64,000 nucleotides of DNA from VYFG01 sp965204165 (GCA_965204165.1 OZ241969.1:4836001-4900000); one strand, 5' to 3'; shown: positions 28,301 through 36,178, numbered from the stretch's first letter. Program-made: numbers and translations. Notes: generated from the sequence alone by a model not told the origin.

Positions 28301-28725
28301 TGCACAGCGAGGACGGCGCGGAGGAGAAGGGCGCGAGCCTGACGGCGCGGGTGGGTCCGGGCGCCGACGGGCGGGGCCTGTTCTTCTCGCTTGCGCCCCG
28401 CTGGGGTGCGGCGACGGGCGCGGCGCGGGCGCTGTGGAACGAGGAGATGCCGAACCCGGCGGCGTCGGACGGCGCTGCCGCGGTGGACGCGCGGGTGGGC
28501 TACGGCATGGCGCTGTTCGGCGGCCGCTTCACCGGCACGCCCAACCTCGGCTTCGGGCTGTCGGACGGCGGGGCGCGCGACTACAGGCTCGGCTGGCGGC
28601 TCAACTCCGCGGTGCCGGGCGACACCGGCTTCGAGGTCAGCCTCGACGCGACGCGGCACGAGGCCGCCAACGACAACGCGCCGCCCGAGCACGGCGTGAT
28701 GCTCCGGAGTTCGATCCGCTGGTGA
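22288..28725 (+). CDS. Giant autotransporter-like surface protein with Calx-beta repeats (2145 aa)
   Basis: From the TTG at 22288 (after GGGAGG) the frame codes 2145 residues; the ATG at 22414 after the heptamer tract would give 2103. A hydrophobic export segment spans about 65-105 (RRLALLPAALLLFALLAAA, then ADARAQA). Then follow an FN3 domain, five nearly identical Calx-beta repeats (about 210-785), a cadherin-like sandwich, a second FN3, a second cadherin-like sandwich, four further Calx-beta units (about 1111-1555) and a putative Ig domain (about 1557-1652). The last 400 residues are an outer-membrane barrel ending MLRSSIRW with the terminal aromatic needed for barrel assembly. It probably displays or secretes a long calcium-binding adhesin-like stalk. 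Confidence 0.88.
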   Translation: MTGRTEPIKCLASGQRPAASGQRPAASGQRPAASGQRPAASGMRCARREAGPPDPAAAPRGRGRKLLYLLAVPFAALSPWRRLALLPAALLLFALLAAADARAQAPPAPTGLALTAGDGQFTATWNASPGAGTYVIRYAPQGRAWAAVFARPGTATSKTIVSSSAITISNGTTYWARIRACAGTATSGANCSALSAQATVTPRAATAPPPTPTVSLSASPNPVTEGSSVTLKATLSAALSKDVTIPVTTTRGTAERGDVPTPNYFMLIPAGETAAATTIATAQDTDTDDETFTLALAVGELPAGVSAGRPNSVTVIIDDDDAPAPPTPTVSLSASPNPVTEGSSVTLKATLSAALSKDVTIPVTTTRGTAERGDVPTPNYFMLIPAGETAAATTIATAQDTDTDDETFTLALAVGELPAGVSAGRPNSVTVIIDDDDAPAPPTPTVSLSASPNPVTEGSSVTLKATLSAALSKDVTIPVTTTRGTAERGDVPTPNYFMLIPAGETAAATTIATAQDTDTDDETFTLALAVGELPAGVSAGRPNSVTVIIDDDDAPAPPTPTVSLSASPNPVTEGSSVTLKATLSAALSKDVTIPVTTTRGTAERGDVPTPNYFMLIPAGETAAATTIATAQDTDTDDETFTLALAVGELPAGVSAGRPNSVTVIIDDDDAPAPPTPTVSLSASPNPVTEGSSVTLKATLSAALSKDVTIPVTTTRGTAERGDVPTPNYFMLIPAGETAAATTIATAQDTDTDDETFTLALAVGELPAGVSAGRPNSVTVIIDDDDTPALSSDANLSALTASKATRAAGTYTGLTFGNFSADRLTYHANVGATITHVKLTPTSAHGGASIKVGKGAGLTAVNSGTESGAVALVSGAANGIRVEVTAEDGTTKKVYTVVVQRGASDTVEPPDGPSGLALTPGDGKLAASWTASLVQSGVVDAPTRYELIWYESTVASPGWAGSHVRTVTGNPPATDYEITGLTNGTGYRVRVRACNAGGCSLSESRIATPRAPTRTPALSSDASLSGLTLSSGTLAFSPGTLRYSVEVANEVASLVVTPTASDGGASVTVNGGPPGAAVALGAGETVVTVLVTAADGTTVRTYEVTVTRAAAPSSLTLSAAPAPAEGGGVVTVTAILDAAAPQGGTVVALALSGTAEGGGTDYRLSSPTIAIAAGETQGTATIAVVDDAENDPGETIVIDASSVNPALTADPLTLTIADNDKAVATALTLRAAPAPAEGGGAVTVTAALNGPAPEGGTVVTLSVGAASTATDADYRLLSTIIRIAADETSGTAVLSVIDDAVDDDGETIVLSATSDAPALTADPLTLTIADNDAVPASLRLASSPAPAEGGGVVTVTAILDAAAPQGGTVVALALSGTAEGGGVDYTLSSATIAIAAGETQGTTTVTIVDDAVEDPGETIVIDASSVNPALTADPLTLTIADNDAAVATALTLRAAPAPAEGGGAVTVTALLDAAAPRGGTVVALALSGTAEGGGVDYTLSSATIAIAAGATQGTATVTIVDDAVEDPGETIVIDASSVNPALTADPLTLTIADNDKAMNLMPSFGTATVADRSFMAGTAITALLLPAAAGGDGALSYRLTPALPPGLVLDAATRTLRGTPTEPRGSRQYTWTATDADGDSAMLTFALAVTEDARPAEVEEAVKRALAALARRAMAGALDNIGARFADIGASGMSLAGRRVPLEGGAAQAAMAEDAGLRRCAADRRPADGGASGAPAGCAPAGWSRSMTAAGLFGASGFSLHLGASGGEDGVSTPAAALWSVWGGGDLGTFAGRGAAGLGYDGRLRTGWLGVDARSGSWVAGLAVSRDEGEADYGFAEGALAGRGRLEAALTSVYPYGRWTLDDGLELRAVVGAGWGEARHKPEAGKAGTGGLSMRMASLGVRRALPNVAGMALALRADASVTRIETGDGPEAIHGLSADSWRLRAGLEASRRIALAGDGAFEPFFEAAARRDGGDDLEGSGVELAGGLRWRAPGVSVEAHGRWLAMHSEDGAEEKGASLTARVGPGADGRGLFFSLAPRWGAATGAARALWNEEMPNPAASDGAAAVDARVGYGMALFGGRFTGTPNLGFGLSDGGARDYRLGWRLNSAVPGDTGFEVSLDATRHEAANDNAPPEHGVMLRSSIRW
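22321..22411 (+). repeat. Heptanucleotide repeat, 13 perfect units of GCCAGCG
   Basis: Thirteen identical 7-bp units (91 bp) lie between the shared 5' element and the ATG at 22414. Because 7 is not a multiple of 3, each gain or loss of a unit shifts the frame of anything started upstream. The paralogous gene has ten units at 42438-42507. Perfect units indicate ongoing slippage or recent expansion. Confidence 0.95.
22915..24642 (+). repeat. Five tandem 348-bp repeats encoding Calx-beta domains
   Basis: Units begin at 22915, 23263, 23611, 23959 and 24307, each opening CCCACGCCGACGG, and appear identical at the nucleotide level until the fifth diverges at about 24642. Each codes 116 residues with the Calx-beta core (NPVTEGSSVTLKATLS, DTDTDDETFTLALAV, SVTVIIDDDD). 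Identity including third codon positions means recent amplification or active homogenisation. Unit number may vary between strains, and an assembly could have collapsed or expanded it. Confidence 0.95.
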
Positions 28726-29149
28726 GAGGCGGCAGGCAGTGCGCCCGTCCAGTTCCAGGTCGGGGCTCGCAGTCGAACCGCCGGAAACGCGCTCTATATC
28801 TACTACCTGACTATGTCGGGCACCACGAGGCCAAGTTCGAATCCGGTCCACAGGGAAAGGCTTCTTCGAAATCGCTTGCCGTGAGTACCCGACATAGTCC
28901 TGCCGGCGAGGAGGTCGCTTTCCTCGAATCCAGAGGCGCGGAGGTCCTCGCCGTGGAGGGCGACCACGGATCCATGTCCGACGGTCCCGCCGCCGCCAGG
29001 ATCGTGGAACTGGTCGAGAACCGGGGCGAAGCGGTCACCCGCGCCCGACCGCCGCATTCGCGCAGACATCCGATGCCGTCACTTGGGAATCCGGCAGGCC
29101 CCTGAGACAAGGCCCCGGATTGAATTCCGCAACGCCTGCTACGGCCTGT
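28726..29149. other. Intergenic region 3' of autotransporter with perfect inverted repeat
   Basis: About 420 bp up to the IS21 insertion. It contains a perfect 12-bp inverted repeat, GACTATGTCGGG at 28809-28820 and its complement at 28888-28899, with 67 bp between. A plus-strand stretch near 28900-29020 resembles the end of an alpha/beta hydrolase (EEVAFLESRGAEVLAVEGD, then HGSM), perhaps a gene relic, but no start or motif set supports a gene. Confidence 0.4.
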
Positions 29150-29155
29150 TTGGCT

Positions 29156-29222
29156 ATTCCACGGAAAGTTGCCACCTGTTCCACAGTGAAAGTTGCCACC
29201 CATTCCACGGCAAAGTTGCCAT
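29156..29222 (+). repeat. IS21 end array, three repeats
   Basis: Three degenerate copies of ATTCCACGGCAAAGTTGCC at the element's istB-side end; they are the inverted counterpart of the array at 36087-36178 and probably bind IstA. Confidence 0.85.
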
Positions 29223-29534
29223 TTCATCCAGGGCACCTTCTCATCGGAGCGAAGCGACGCAACGGTCATCAGGCTGTAGGACTCAGATCCTCTCGCCCGG
29301 TCGCGGGTGCGTGACGAATCTTACGCCACGCACCCCCGTATTTCCAGTTTCCGGCGATCACCGGCGCCACCGCCTTTGGCTTTTCAAGGTCATTTATTGA
29401 CCTGCTTTTTCTCACCTGCAAGACAGCCCTGGTCCGTGATGACGGGCGACAAACTTGTTTGTCGCGCGGCATTGCGGAGAGCAAGCGAAGCGCGGTAGTG
29501 CGGCGGACGCCGATCCCGTTTCGGGTTGCCGGTT
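29223..29534. other. Non-coding part of IS21 end
   Basis: About 310 bp between the terminal repeat array and the istB stop. Its first 30 bp (TCGGAGCGAAGCGACGC) are an inverted match to sequence near 36050 at the other end, extending the terminal homology. Nothing else was seen. Confidence 0.4.
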
Positions 29535-30308
29535 TCATTCCGGACCGGACTCCGGATCCCCGGATCCGGCCATCATGGCCACGGACTTCTTCTTCCGCAT
29601 GGACTCGCCCTTGAGGCCGATCCGGTAGGCATTGTGCACCAGCCGGTCGAGGATCGCGTCCGCGAGGACCGGATCGCCAACGCCTTCGTACCAGCTCTCC
29701 ACCGCCAGCTGGCTGGTCACCACGGTGGAACGGGCCCCGTACCGGTCCTCGAGGAGTTCCAGCAGGTCGCGGCGGTTTTCGGTGTTCATGTTCTCAAGGC
29801 CCCAGTCGTCGATCAGCAGGACGTCGACCCTGGCGAGGGCCGACAGCAGCTTGGGATACCGCCCGTCTCCCTTGGCGACGGCCAGGTCCCGCAGCAGTGC
29901 GGGGAAACGGACATACCGGGCATGGTATCCCTCCCGGCACGCTTTCTGGGCCAGCGCACAGGCGATCCAGGTCTTGCCAACGCCGGTGGGTCCGGTGATC
30001 AGGATATTGAGATGGTCGGCGACCCAGCGGCAGGCTGCCAGTGACTGCATCAGGCCCCTGTCGAGGCCCCTGGGGGCACGGTAGTCGATATCCTCCATGG
30101 CGGCGTTGTGCCTGAACCTGGCGAGCCGCAGGCGGGCGGTGAGCCGGCGGTCTTCCCGCTCGGTGGCCTCCCGGTCCACGAGGAGCCCGAGTCGCTCCAT
30201 GAAGTCGAGTTCGTCAATGTCGGATATACTCGTCTGGTCGGCGAGGGCCGCGGCCATGCCGGTGAGTTTCAGTTTCTGGAGCTTGTCCAGGGTGGGATGG
30301 TTCAACAT
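29535..30308 (-). CDS. istB: IS21 helper ATPase IstB
   Basis: 257 residues from the ATG at 30308 (MLNHPTLDKLQKLKLTGMA), preceded by GGAG. It has the DnaC-like AAA+ core: Walker A GPTGVGKT after NILIT, Walker B VLLIDDWGLE, and the STVVTSQLAVESWYEG sensor region typical of IstB. It loads and regulates the IstA transposase at the target. It starts 34 bp after the istA stop, in the usual istA-istB order. The gene is intact although istA is broken. Confidence 0.95.
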   Translation of the reverse strand: MLNHPTLDKLQKLKLTGMAAALADQTSISDIDELDFMERLGLLVDREATEREDRRLTARLRLARFRHNAAMEDIDYRAPRGLDRGLMQSLAACRWVADHLNILITGPTGVGKTWIACALAQKACREGYHARYVRFPALLRDLAVAKGDGRYPKLLSALARVDVLLIDDWGLENMNTENRRDLLELLEDRYGARSTVVTSQLAVESWYEGVGDPVLADAILDRLVHNAYRIGLKGESMRKKKSVAMMAGSGDPESGPE

Positions 30309-30342
30309 GTTGGTTTCTCCGGTTGTCGTTGAAGTCAAGAGG

Positions 30343-31087
30343 TCAGTGGTAATAGGAGGGGCCCCGGACATTCCCATGGTCATCCGGAAGGATGGACTCC
30401 TGGGCGGGCTCCGGTTTTTTCCGGTCGAGTCCGTTCTTGAGGATCGCCTCGACGCTCCGGTACTTGAGGGTCTTCAGGTACAGGGCCCGTTTGCAGGCGG
30501 CGTTGAGCCGCTCGTTGCCGTAGGACTGGCCGAGGCGCATGATGCCGAGGCAGGCGCGGAAGGCCTGCTGGGGATGTTGGCGCGAAGCCATCATCTTCTT
30601 CACCAGCGCCGCGGTGTCGGGGCCAGCCTTTCCGGCCCATGCGACGATGCGCTCCGGGGACCATTCCCCCACCTTGCGGTGCTTCTCTGGCATGTGTTCC
30701 GAGGCAGTGGTGTGCCTGCCCCGCAGCCAGGAGCGCCGGTGGCTCGCGACCCGCTGGCCCTTGTGGAGGCATTCGATGGTGTTGCGGGTGGCCCGGAGTT
30801 CGATCTCGATCCCGACGAGTGCGCAGGGAACGGAGTACCAGTGCTTGTCGAACTCGACGTGATAGTCCGTGCTGTGGACGCGGACCTTCTTCCACTCGGC
30901 GAACTCGTAGGGCTCCCGGGGCAGTGGTTTCAGGGCCGGCCTGTCGAGCTCCTCGAAGAGTTCCCGGCGGCTGCCGGGGAGCTTCTGGAACGGCTTGTTG
31001 TTGAGTTTCTCCAGCAGCTGCCCGATCTCGATGTTGACCTCCCGCAGGGAGAAGAACCGCCGGTTGCGCAGGGCCGCGAGGATCCAG
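30343..31087 (-). pseudogene. istA: istA, C-terminal part (split by nested transposon)
   Basis: The frame reads WILAALRNRRFFSLREVN through HVEFDKHWYSVPCALVG, the Mu-type C-terminal barrel of IstA, to AAGPDTAALV-type helices (GKAGPDTAALVKKMMASRQ) and the stop at 30343. It joins exactly in frame to the N-terminal part at 35193-35997 when the nested element and one TCCAG copy are removed: 805 + 740 nt give 515 codons. The insertion therefore disrupted an otherwise intact gene. Confidence 0.9.
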
Positions 31088-31362
31088 TGTTACGTCCCTG
31101 ATTAAACCGTCATGGATGATGGTTTTTGACCCGGACTGTTCCGTGCCGGGGTGGTGCACTATCTGATATAAAGCGGGACGCTTTTCTTCCGGGCAGCTGT
31201 TTTCCGGCAGCCCCTTTCGAGCAGCGGGATTCGAGCAGCCGTCATGGTGCCGACGTTGGCGCCGTGACGGTTTTCCCCTGTTCATCCCGGCCGGCGGTGA
31301 CCGCCGTGGGTTTCGGGTGAATCAAAAAAGAAAGTGGCCCGCGCGATGGCGATCGCCGGGCC

Positions 31363-32040
31363 GTGAGCGGTGGAGGGCCCATTCAACTTCGACATAAAAC
31401 GGGACTGACCGCTGAGGAGTATGTTATCCGGGAGGGCTGGCGGGAGGCAAGCCCCCCGCCGTGCCTTCTGGGCCTGGGGGCGGGATGCGGGATGTGCGGG
31501 CACGGGACCTACGAACGGGTGGAGCCGGCGGGGATGCGGGTGAGGCGGTGGTACTGCGCGTTCTGCCACACCACGTTCAGCGCGCTGCCCGACTGTCTGG
31601 CGTGCGGGGTGCGCGGGACCCTGGAGGCGATCGAGGAGATCGCGGTGGTGGCCGAGGCGTCCGGGAAGATGGCGGCGGTCCGTTTCTTTTTTGACTCCCA
31701 TGTGGATCCGGTGATTCCATGGCGGCTGGTGCGCCGGCGGTGCGGGTGGATGGAGGACCTGCTGCGGATGCTGCCCGGCCTTCATCCGCGGTTCTTCGGC
31801 ATGAAGCCGACGCTGGCGGACCTGCGCGCCCGGCTGGATTCGCAGACGGCGCTCCGGGACCTTCGGGCGCACTGTCACGGGCAGCTGGGCTCGATCACGT
31901 TTCCTGTTGGATTCCGTCTGCCGCCGCGGCGCTGGAATCCATCGAGGGGGCCGCCAACAGGAAACGGCCATGGTTCGGGGTCGGCTGGGGGATCAGAATC
32001 GGTCCCACAACCATCCGGACCCCATGGAGGACCGCCATGA
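31363..32040 (+). CDS. DUF6431-type zinc-binding protein of the nested transposon
   Basis: 225 residues from a GTG at 31363. Two CxxC pairs form a zinc knuckle (GCGMCGHGTYERV and WYCAFCHTTFSALPDC), then ALPDCLACGVRGTLEAIEE, which is the pattern I associate with DUF6431. The C-terminal part is helical. The start is not certain and no good ribosome binding site is seen. Its stop overlaps the transposase start (ATGA at 32037). The family occurs next to this type of transposase; its job is unknown and could be end or target recognition. Confidence 0.7.
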   Translation: MSGGGPIQLRHKTGLTAEEYVIREGWREASPPPCLLGLGAGCGMCGHGTYERVEPAGMRVRRWYCAFCHTTFSALPDCLACGVRGTLEAIEEIAVVAEASGKMAAVRFFFDSHVDPVIPWRLVRRRCGWMEDLLRMLPGLHPRFFGMKPTLADLRARLDSQTALRDLRAHCHGQLGSITFPVGFRLPPRRWNPSRGPPTGNGHGSGSAGGSESVPQPSGPHGGPP

Positions 32041-33359
32041 GCCGCAAGAATCCCCCCGAACCCAACGAAATCGCGCTGTTCCGGTACCGCGTCATAGCGA
32101 CCCTGTTGCCGGAGCCCCATGGCAAGGTGGCGCCGAAGGCCCGGGAGCTGTCGGAGCGGACGTGGGACATCCCGGGATCGGATCGCACCCGGGTGGCGTC
32201 GGAGACCATCCGGGGCTGGCTGCAGGACTACCGCAGGGACGGGTTCGACGCCCTGGTTCCGAAGGCGCGGGCCGATCGCCACGGGCAGCGCCGCCTGTCC
32301 CCGGAGACGGTGGAGGCGCTGGCGGGGCTGAAGCGGGCCGAGCCGCACCTGAGCGTGCGCAGGCTGATCGCGCAGGCCCATGACCGGGGGCTGGTGCCGC
32401 GGTCGGTCCGGCTGCCGCGGTCCACGGTGGGCCGGATGCTGAAGTCGCTGGGCCTGATGGACCCGCCGCCGGGGAACGGTCCCGGGGGCGTCGACCGTCG
32501 GCGCTTCGCCTACGAGTGGGCGGGGGAGCTGTGGCAGTCGGACGTGCTCCACGGCCCCCGGGTCCGGGACCGCCGGGGCCATGCCCGCAAGGTCTACCTG
32601 ATCGCGTTCCTGGACGACGCCACCCGGGTGATCCCCCATGCGGCCTTCGCCTTCTCCGAGAGCGTGGCGGCCTTCCTGCCGGTGTTCCGCCTGGCCATCG
32701 AGAGGCGTTGCATCCCGGACAGGCTCTATTGCGACAACGGGGCCAATTACCGCTCCAAGGCCCTGGAGATCGTCTGCGCGCGGCTGGGGACCGCACTGAT
32801 CCACGCCAAGCCCTTCCAGCCGGCGGGGAAGGGAAAGATGGAGAGATGGCTCAGGACGGTTCGCCAGCAGTTCCTCTCCGGGCTGGTCCCGGAGGACCTC
32901 CGGAGCCTCGATGCCCTCAACGGCAAGCTGCAGGCCTGGATCGAGGGGGAGTACCACCGCAATCCCCACCAGGGCCTGGGCGGCCGGACCCCGCTGGAGC
33001 AGTGGGCCCTGTGCGCCTCCGGGGTTCGCCTCGTGGACCCCGGCATGGACCTCGCCGACCTGTTCCTGCTCGAGAAGCGGCGCAAGGTCAGGAAGGACCG
33101 CACCGTGCACTTCGAGGCCCGCGTCTACGAGGTCGATGCCTGGCTGATCGGGGAGTACGTGATCCTGCGGTACGACCCCGCGGCCCCGCCGTCCCGGCCC
33201 CTGGCCGTGGTCCACCAGGGCAAGGGCGCCGGCATCGCCACGCTGGTCGACATCCACGCCAACGCCCGCATCCGGCGCCGCCCCGCGTCGGACGGCCTGT
33301 CCTTCCGGAACGCCGGTTCCGGTCCCGATCATCCCGAATCATCCGACACGGAGGAATGA
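32037..33359 (+). CDS. DDE transposase (Mu/TnsB/IS481-like) of the nested transposon
   Basis: 440 residues from the ATG at 32037 (MSRKNPPEPNEIALFRYRV). An N-terminal HTH region covers about the first 130 residues. The rve-type catalytic core shows D in ELWQSDVLHGP, D in LYCDNGANYRS and E in GKGKMERWLRT. A C-terminal Mu-type barrel follows (VHFEARVYEVDAWLIGEYV). It is followed by an ATPase gene as TnsB/MuA/TniA transposases are. A GGAGG before the next start couples the two genes. Confidence 0.9.
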   Translation: MSRKNPPEPNEIALFRYRVIATLLPEPHGKVAPKARELSERTWDIPGSDRTRVASETIRGWLQDYRRDGFDALVPKARADRHGQRRLSPETVEALAGLKRAEPHLSVRRLIAQAHDRGLVPRSVRLPRSTVGRMLKSLGLMDPPPGNGPGGVDRRRFAYEWAGELWQSDVLHGPRVRDRRGHARKVYLIAFLDDATRVIPHAAFAFSESVAAFLPVFRLAIERRCIPDRLYCDNGANYRSKALEIVCARLGTALIHAKPFQPAGKGKMERWLRTVRQQFLSGLVPEDLRSLDALNGKLQAWIEGEYHRNPHQGLGGRTPLEQWALCASGVRLVDPGMDLADLFLLEKRRKVRKDRTVHFEARVYEVDAWLIGEYVILRYDPAAPPSRPLAVVHQGKGAGIATLVDIHANARIRRRPASDGLSFRNAGSGPDHPESSDTEE

Positions 33360-33360
33360 C

Positions 33361-34161
33361 ATGTACAGGACCCACTTCGCACTCACCCGCTACCCCTTCG
33401 AGCCCTCCATCGGGATCGACGAACTGTTCCCGACCAGGGGGCAGGAGGAGGCCGACGCACGGATCCGCCACCTCCTGGAACTGCGCGGCATCGGCCTGCT
33501 CACCGGCGAGCCCGGCTGCGGCAAGTCCACCGTCTGCCGCCGGATCGCAGGCAACCTCCATCCCGGCCTCTACCGCCACCGGTACATCTCCCTGACCACC
33601 GGCAGCGTCGTCGACCTCTACACCGCCATCCTGCAGGCCTTCGGGCTGCCCCTGACGAAGCAGCGCGCCCAGGCCTTCCACGCCATCCGCGAGGAAGTCT
33701 CCCGCCAGGTCAAGGACGGCCGCCAGATGCCCTTCCTCGTCATCGACGAGGCCCATCTCCTCGCCGCCGGCCTGCTCGAGGAACTCCGCCTGCTCACCAA
33801 CTACCGCATGGACTCCGACAACCGCCTGTGCCTCCTCCTCGCCGGCCACACCGAGCTGCGAAAGCGCCTCGCCATGGCCGTCTACGAGTCCCTCAGCCAG
33901 CGCGTCGTCGTGCGCTGCCATCTCGACGGCCTCGAACGCGAGGAGGTCACCGGATACCTCGAGCACCGCCTGAAGCTCGCCGGCGCCGCCGTCCCCCTGT
34001 TCCGGGACGAGGCCGTCGAGGCCATCGCACAGGCCACCAACGGCGTCCCCCGGCGCATCGACCGCGTCGCCCACCTCGCCCTGTGCGCCGCCGCCATCGG
34101 CAAGCGCGACCTGGTGGACACCAGCGACGTCCAGAAGGCCGTCGACGACACCGGGACATGA
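33361..34161 (+). CDS. AAA+ ATPase (ExeA/TniB/TnsC-like) of the nested transposon
   Basis: 266 residues, MYRTHFALTRYPFEPSIG. It starts 1 bp after the transposase stop behind GGAGGA. Walker A GEPGCGKST, Walker B FLVIDEAHLL, sensor LCLLLAGHTELRKRL and the arginine-containing GVPRRIDRVA are all visible. ExeA-type N-terminal wording (Y-P-F-E) is shared by ATPases that serve as target-selection partners of TnsB/MuB-like systems. Its stop overlaps the start of the TOPRIM gene (ATGA at 34158). Confidence 0.92.
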   Translation: MYRTHFALTRYPFEPSIGIDELFPTRGQEEADARIRHLLELRGIGLLTGEPGCGKSTVCRRIAGNLHPGLYRHRYISLTTGSVVDLYTAILQAFGLPLTKQRAQAFHAIREEVSRQVKDGRQMPFLVIDEAHLLAAGLLEELRLLTNYRMDSDNRLCLLLAGHTELRKRLAMAVYESLSQRVVVRCHLDGLEREEVTGYLEHRLKLAGAAVPLFRDEAVEAIAQATNGVPRRIDRVAHLALCAAAIGKRDLVDTSDVQKAVDDTGT

Positions 34162-35006
34162 ACCGCTACCATCCGGAGCGGCTGCGCCGCCTGCGCGACC
34201 TCCCGCTCGACACCGTCGCCGCCGCCGTCGGCTACCGCCGGGATCCCCGCGACCGGACCCGCTGGAAGAAGACCGGCAGCGTCATCGGCATCGACGGAAC
34301 CCGGTTCTACGACCACCTCCTCCAGCAGGGCGGCGGCGGCGCCATCGACCTGGTCATGCACGCCTGCCGGTGCCAGTTCCCCCGTGCCATCGACGTCCTC
34401 GAGCGGATCGCGCCCCCGGGAACCGTGGAACCCGCCGACGGGGATCGCTGGGCCGCCGTGCGGAAGTACCTGCAGGATCATCGGTCCATCGACGAAAACC
34501 TCGTCGAGCGCTGCCGCCAGGAGGGCATCGTCTCCGCCGACCGCCGCGGGAACGCCGTGTTCGTCATGCGCGGCACCGACGGCGGCACCGTGGGCGCCGA
34601 ACTCGTGGGGTTCGACAGCCGATCCGGAAAAACCGTCTTCCGGGGCCTCGCCAGGGGCTCCAGCCGGAAACGCGGCGCCTTCCGGATCACCTGCCCGACG
34701 CGGCCCGACAACCGGGAACCCGTCGGCGGAACCGTCCTCATCGTCGAGTCCGCCATCGACGCCCTGTCCGCATGGCTCCTGCCCCTGTCCCGCAAACCCG
34801 ACTGCATCCTGTCCACCGCCGGGGCCACCGCCAGACTGCCCCCGTGGCTCCATGACCCCCGCGTCCGCACCATCCTGTGCGGGTACGACGCCGACCCCAC
34901 CGGGGACCGGTGCGCCGAATCCCTCCGGACGGACCCACGCGTCGTGCGAATCCGCCCCGAGGGCGTCAAGGACTGGAACGACCTGCTCCGGGCCACCGTC
35001 TTCTGA
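34158..35006 (+). CDS. DUF3991/TOPRIM-domain protein of the nested transposon
   Basis: 282 residues, MNRYHPERLRRLRDLPLDTV. The first third matches the DUF3991 pattern of a CHC2-like zinc-free primase N-domain (GSVIGIDGTRFYDHLLQQ, GGGAIDLVMHAC). The C-terminal half is a TOPRIM fold with the acidic Glu in VLIVESAIDALSAW and DxD in CGYDADPTGDRC. Such proteins occur on plasmids with relaxases and primases. Its presence in the same coupled operon as a transposase and its ATPase suggests a role in transposition or replication of the element, by inference only. Confidence 0.85.
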   Translation: MNRYHPERLRRLRDLPLDTVAAAVGYRRDPRDRTRWKKTGSVIGIDGTRFYDHLLQQGGGGAIDLVMHACRCQFPRAIDVLERIAPPGTVEPADGDRWAAVRKYLQDHRSIDENLVERCRQEGIVSADRRGNAVFVMRGTDGGTVGAELVGFDSRSGKTVFRGLARGSSRKRGAFRITCPTRPDNREPVGGTVLIVESAIDALSAWLLPLSRKPDCILSTAGATARLPPWLHDPRVRTILCGYDADPTGDRCAESLRTDPRVVRIRPEGVKDWNDLLRATVF

Positions 35007-35192
35007 ATCCCGGGCGGGACCGCGGCCTTCCCGGCCCTGGCGCGCTTCTCCTCAGGCTTCCTGAAAACTGCCGGGAAGAAATCCCGAAATAATCCGGGCC
35101 AGAAATAAAGTTGGCACAATCCAGGCCAAACCGTCCCACTTGCCTTCCAGATAATCCGGGACAGCCAGGTTCAAATTATGTGAGTCCTAACA

Positions 35193-35997
35193 TCCAGCGC
35201 TCTGCCAAAAGCACGCTCAATTCCGCTTTAGCCTTCTCCCGCGGGCGCCGGACGCGCGCAGGCACCACAGCCAGGTCATGGTGCTCCGCCATTTCCTGGT
35301 AGGTGGGGTTGATGTCGGGCTCGTACCGGTGGGCCTTCACCACCGCGGACCGCAGGTTGTCGGGCACGACAATCTCGGGACAGCCACCCATCCAGGAGAA
35401 GCAGTTCTGGTGGGACGTGATCCAGTCTTCCAGTCCCTGGGTCCAGGTGACCTCGGCATAGGTGTAGCCCGACGCACCCAGCGCCGCCACGAAGAGCTGG
35501 GCCTGGCGCTCCTCCCCCGTGGACGGGTCGATGATCCCCACCGTCATGCCGGCGTAGTCCACGAACAGCTTCTCACCCGCCTTGTGGTCCTGCCGCATCA
35601 CCAGATCCAGCTTGCCGGCCCACTTGCGGTAGTGCCGGCAGAACCAGGAATACTCGTATCCCTCGGGGTTCCCCTCCCGGTACTCGTCCCACAGCAGTTG
35701 CAGGGTCACGCCCTTGCGACGGAGCTCCTTGTGGATGTACACCCAGTCCGGGACCCCCCGCTTCCTGGCCAGCCGCCGGGGCTCCGGCGGTGGAAACAGG
35801 CGCCGCTCGAGATCGGCGTCGTTCAGATTATCCGGAAGTGGCCACGAAAGCCCCTCCTGGTCCAGCCGCAACAGATAGTTGCTGACCGTGGTGTGGCTGA
35901 TCCTGCAGATCCTGCCGATTTCCCGGTTGCTCAACCCTTGCTGGTTCAGCCTCAGGATTTCCTTGATTTTTCGCATGGATAGACTCTTGTGTGGCAT
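35193..35997 (-). pseudogene. istA: istA, N-terminal part (split by nested transposon)
   Basis: Starts at the ATG at 35997 (MPHKSLSMRKIKEILRL) behind a strong GAGGAG. It has the N-terminal HTH (QQGLSNREIGRICRISHTT), then the DDE core with D in KLFVDYAGMTVG and D in EIVVPDNLRSAV. The frame reads on into the nested element and stops at 35176. Rejoining with 30343-31082 restores 514 residues, a normal IstA length. Confidence 0.92.
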
Positions 35998-36086
35998 GGG
36001 CGCCTCCTCGTTGAAAAGGCGGGCACCATACCGGGTTGTCAATCATGCGTCGTTCGGCTCCGATGGGAGTGTATGCCTTGGTGAAA

Positions 36087-36178
36087 GTGGCAACTTTCAC
36101 CGTGGAATGAGTGGCAACTTTGCCGTGGAATCGGTGGCAACTTTCAGCGTGGAATGGGTGGCAACTTTGCCGTGGAAT
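36087..36178 (-). repeat. IS21 end array, four repeats
   Basis: Four degenerate copies of ATTCCACGGCAAAGTTGCC (minus strand) at about 23-bp spacing, upstream of istA. They mirror the three-copy array at the opposite end and may also overlap the istA promoter. Confidence 0.85.

Larger units (their letters stand above)
31088..35192 (+). mobile_element. Four-gene Tn7/Mu-like transposon nested in istA
   Basis: 4105 bp. The ends are TGTTA...TAACA, and the insertion is flanked by the 5-bp duplication TCCAG (31083-31087 and 35193-35197). Both features are typical of the Tn7/Mu transposase group. Inside the ends, related short motifs recur (GTCCCTGATTAAAC on the left; GTCCCGGATTATC and GCCCGGATTATTTC on the right), likely transposase binding sites. 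The four genes form one operon: a DUF6431 protein, a DDE transposase, an AAA+ ATPase and a TOPRIM protein, with two ATGA overlaps and one 1-bp gap. All four frames are open, so the element looks complete. Confidence 0.88.

Noticed and set aside
28831..28850. AAGTTCGAATCCGGTCC resembles a tRNA T-arm
   Set aside because: No pairing T-stem, anticodon arm or acceptor stem surrounds it.
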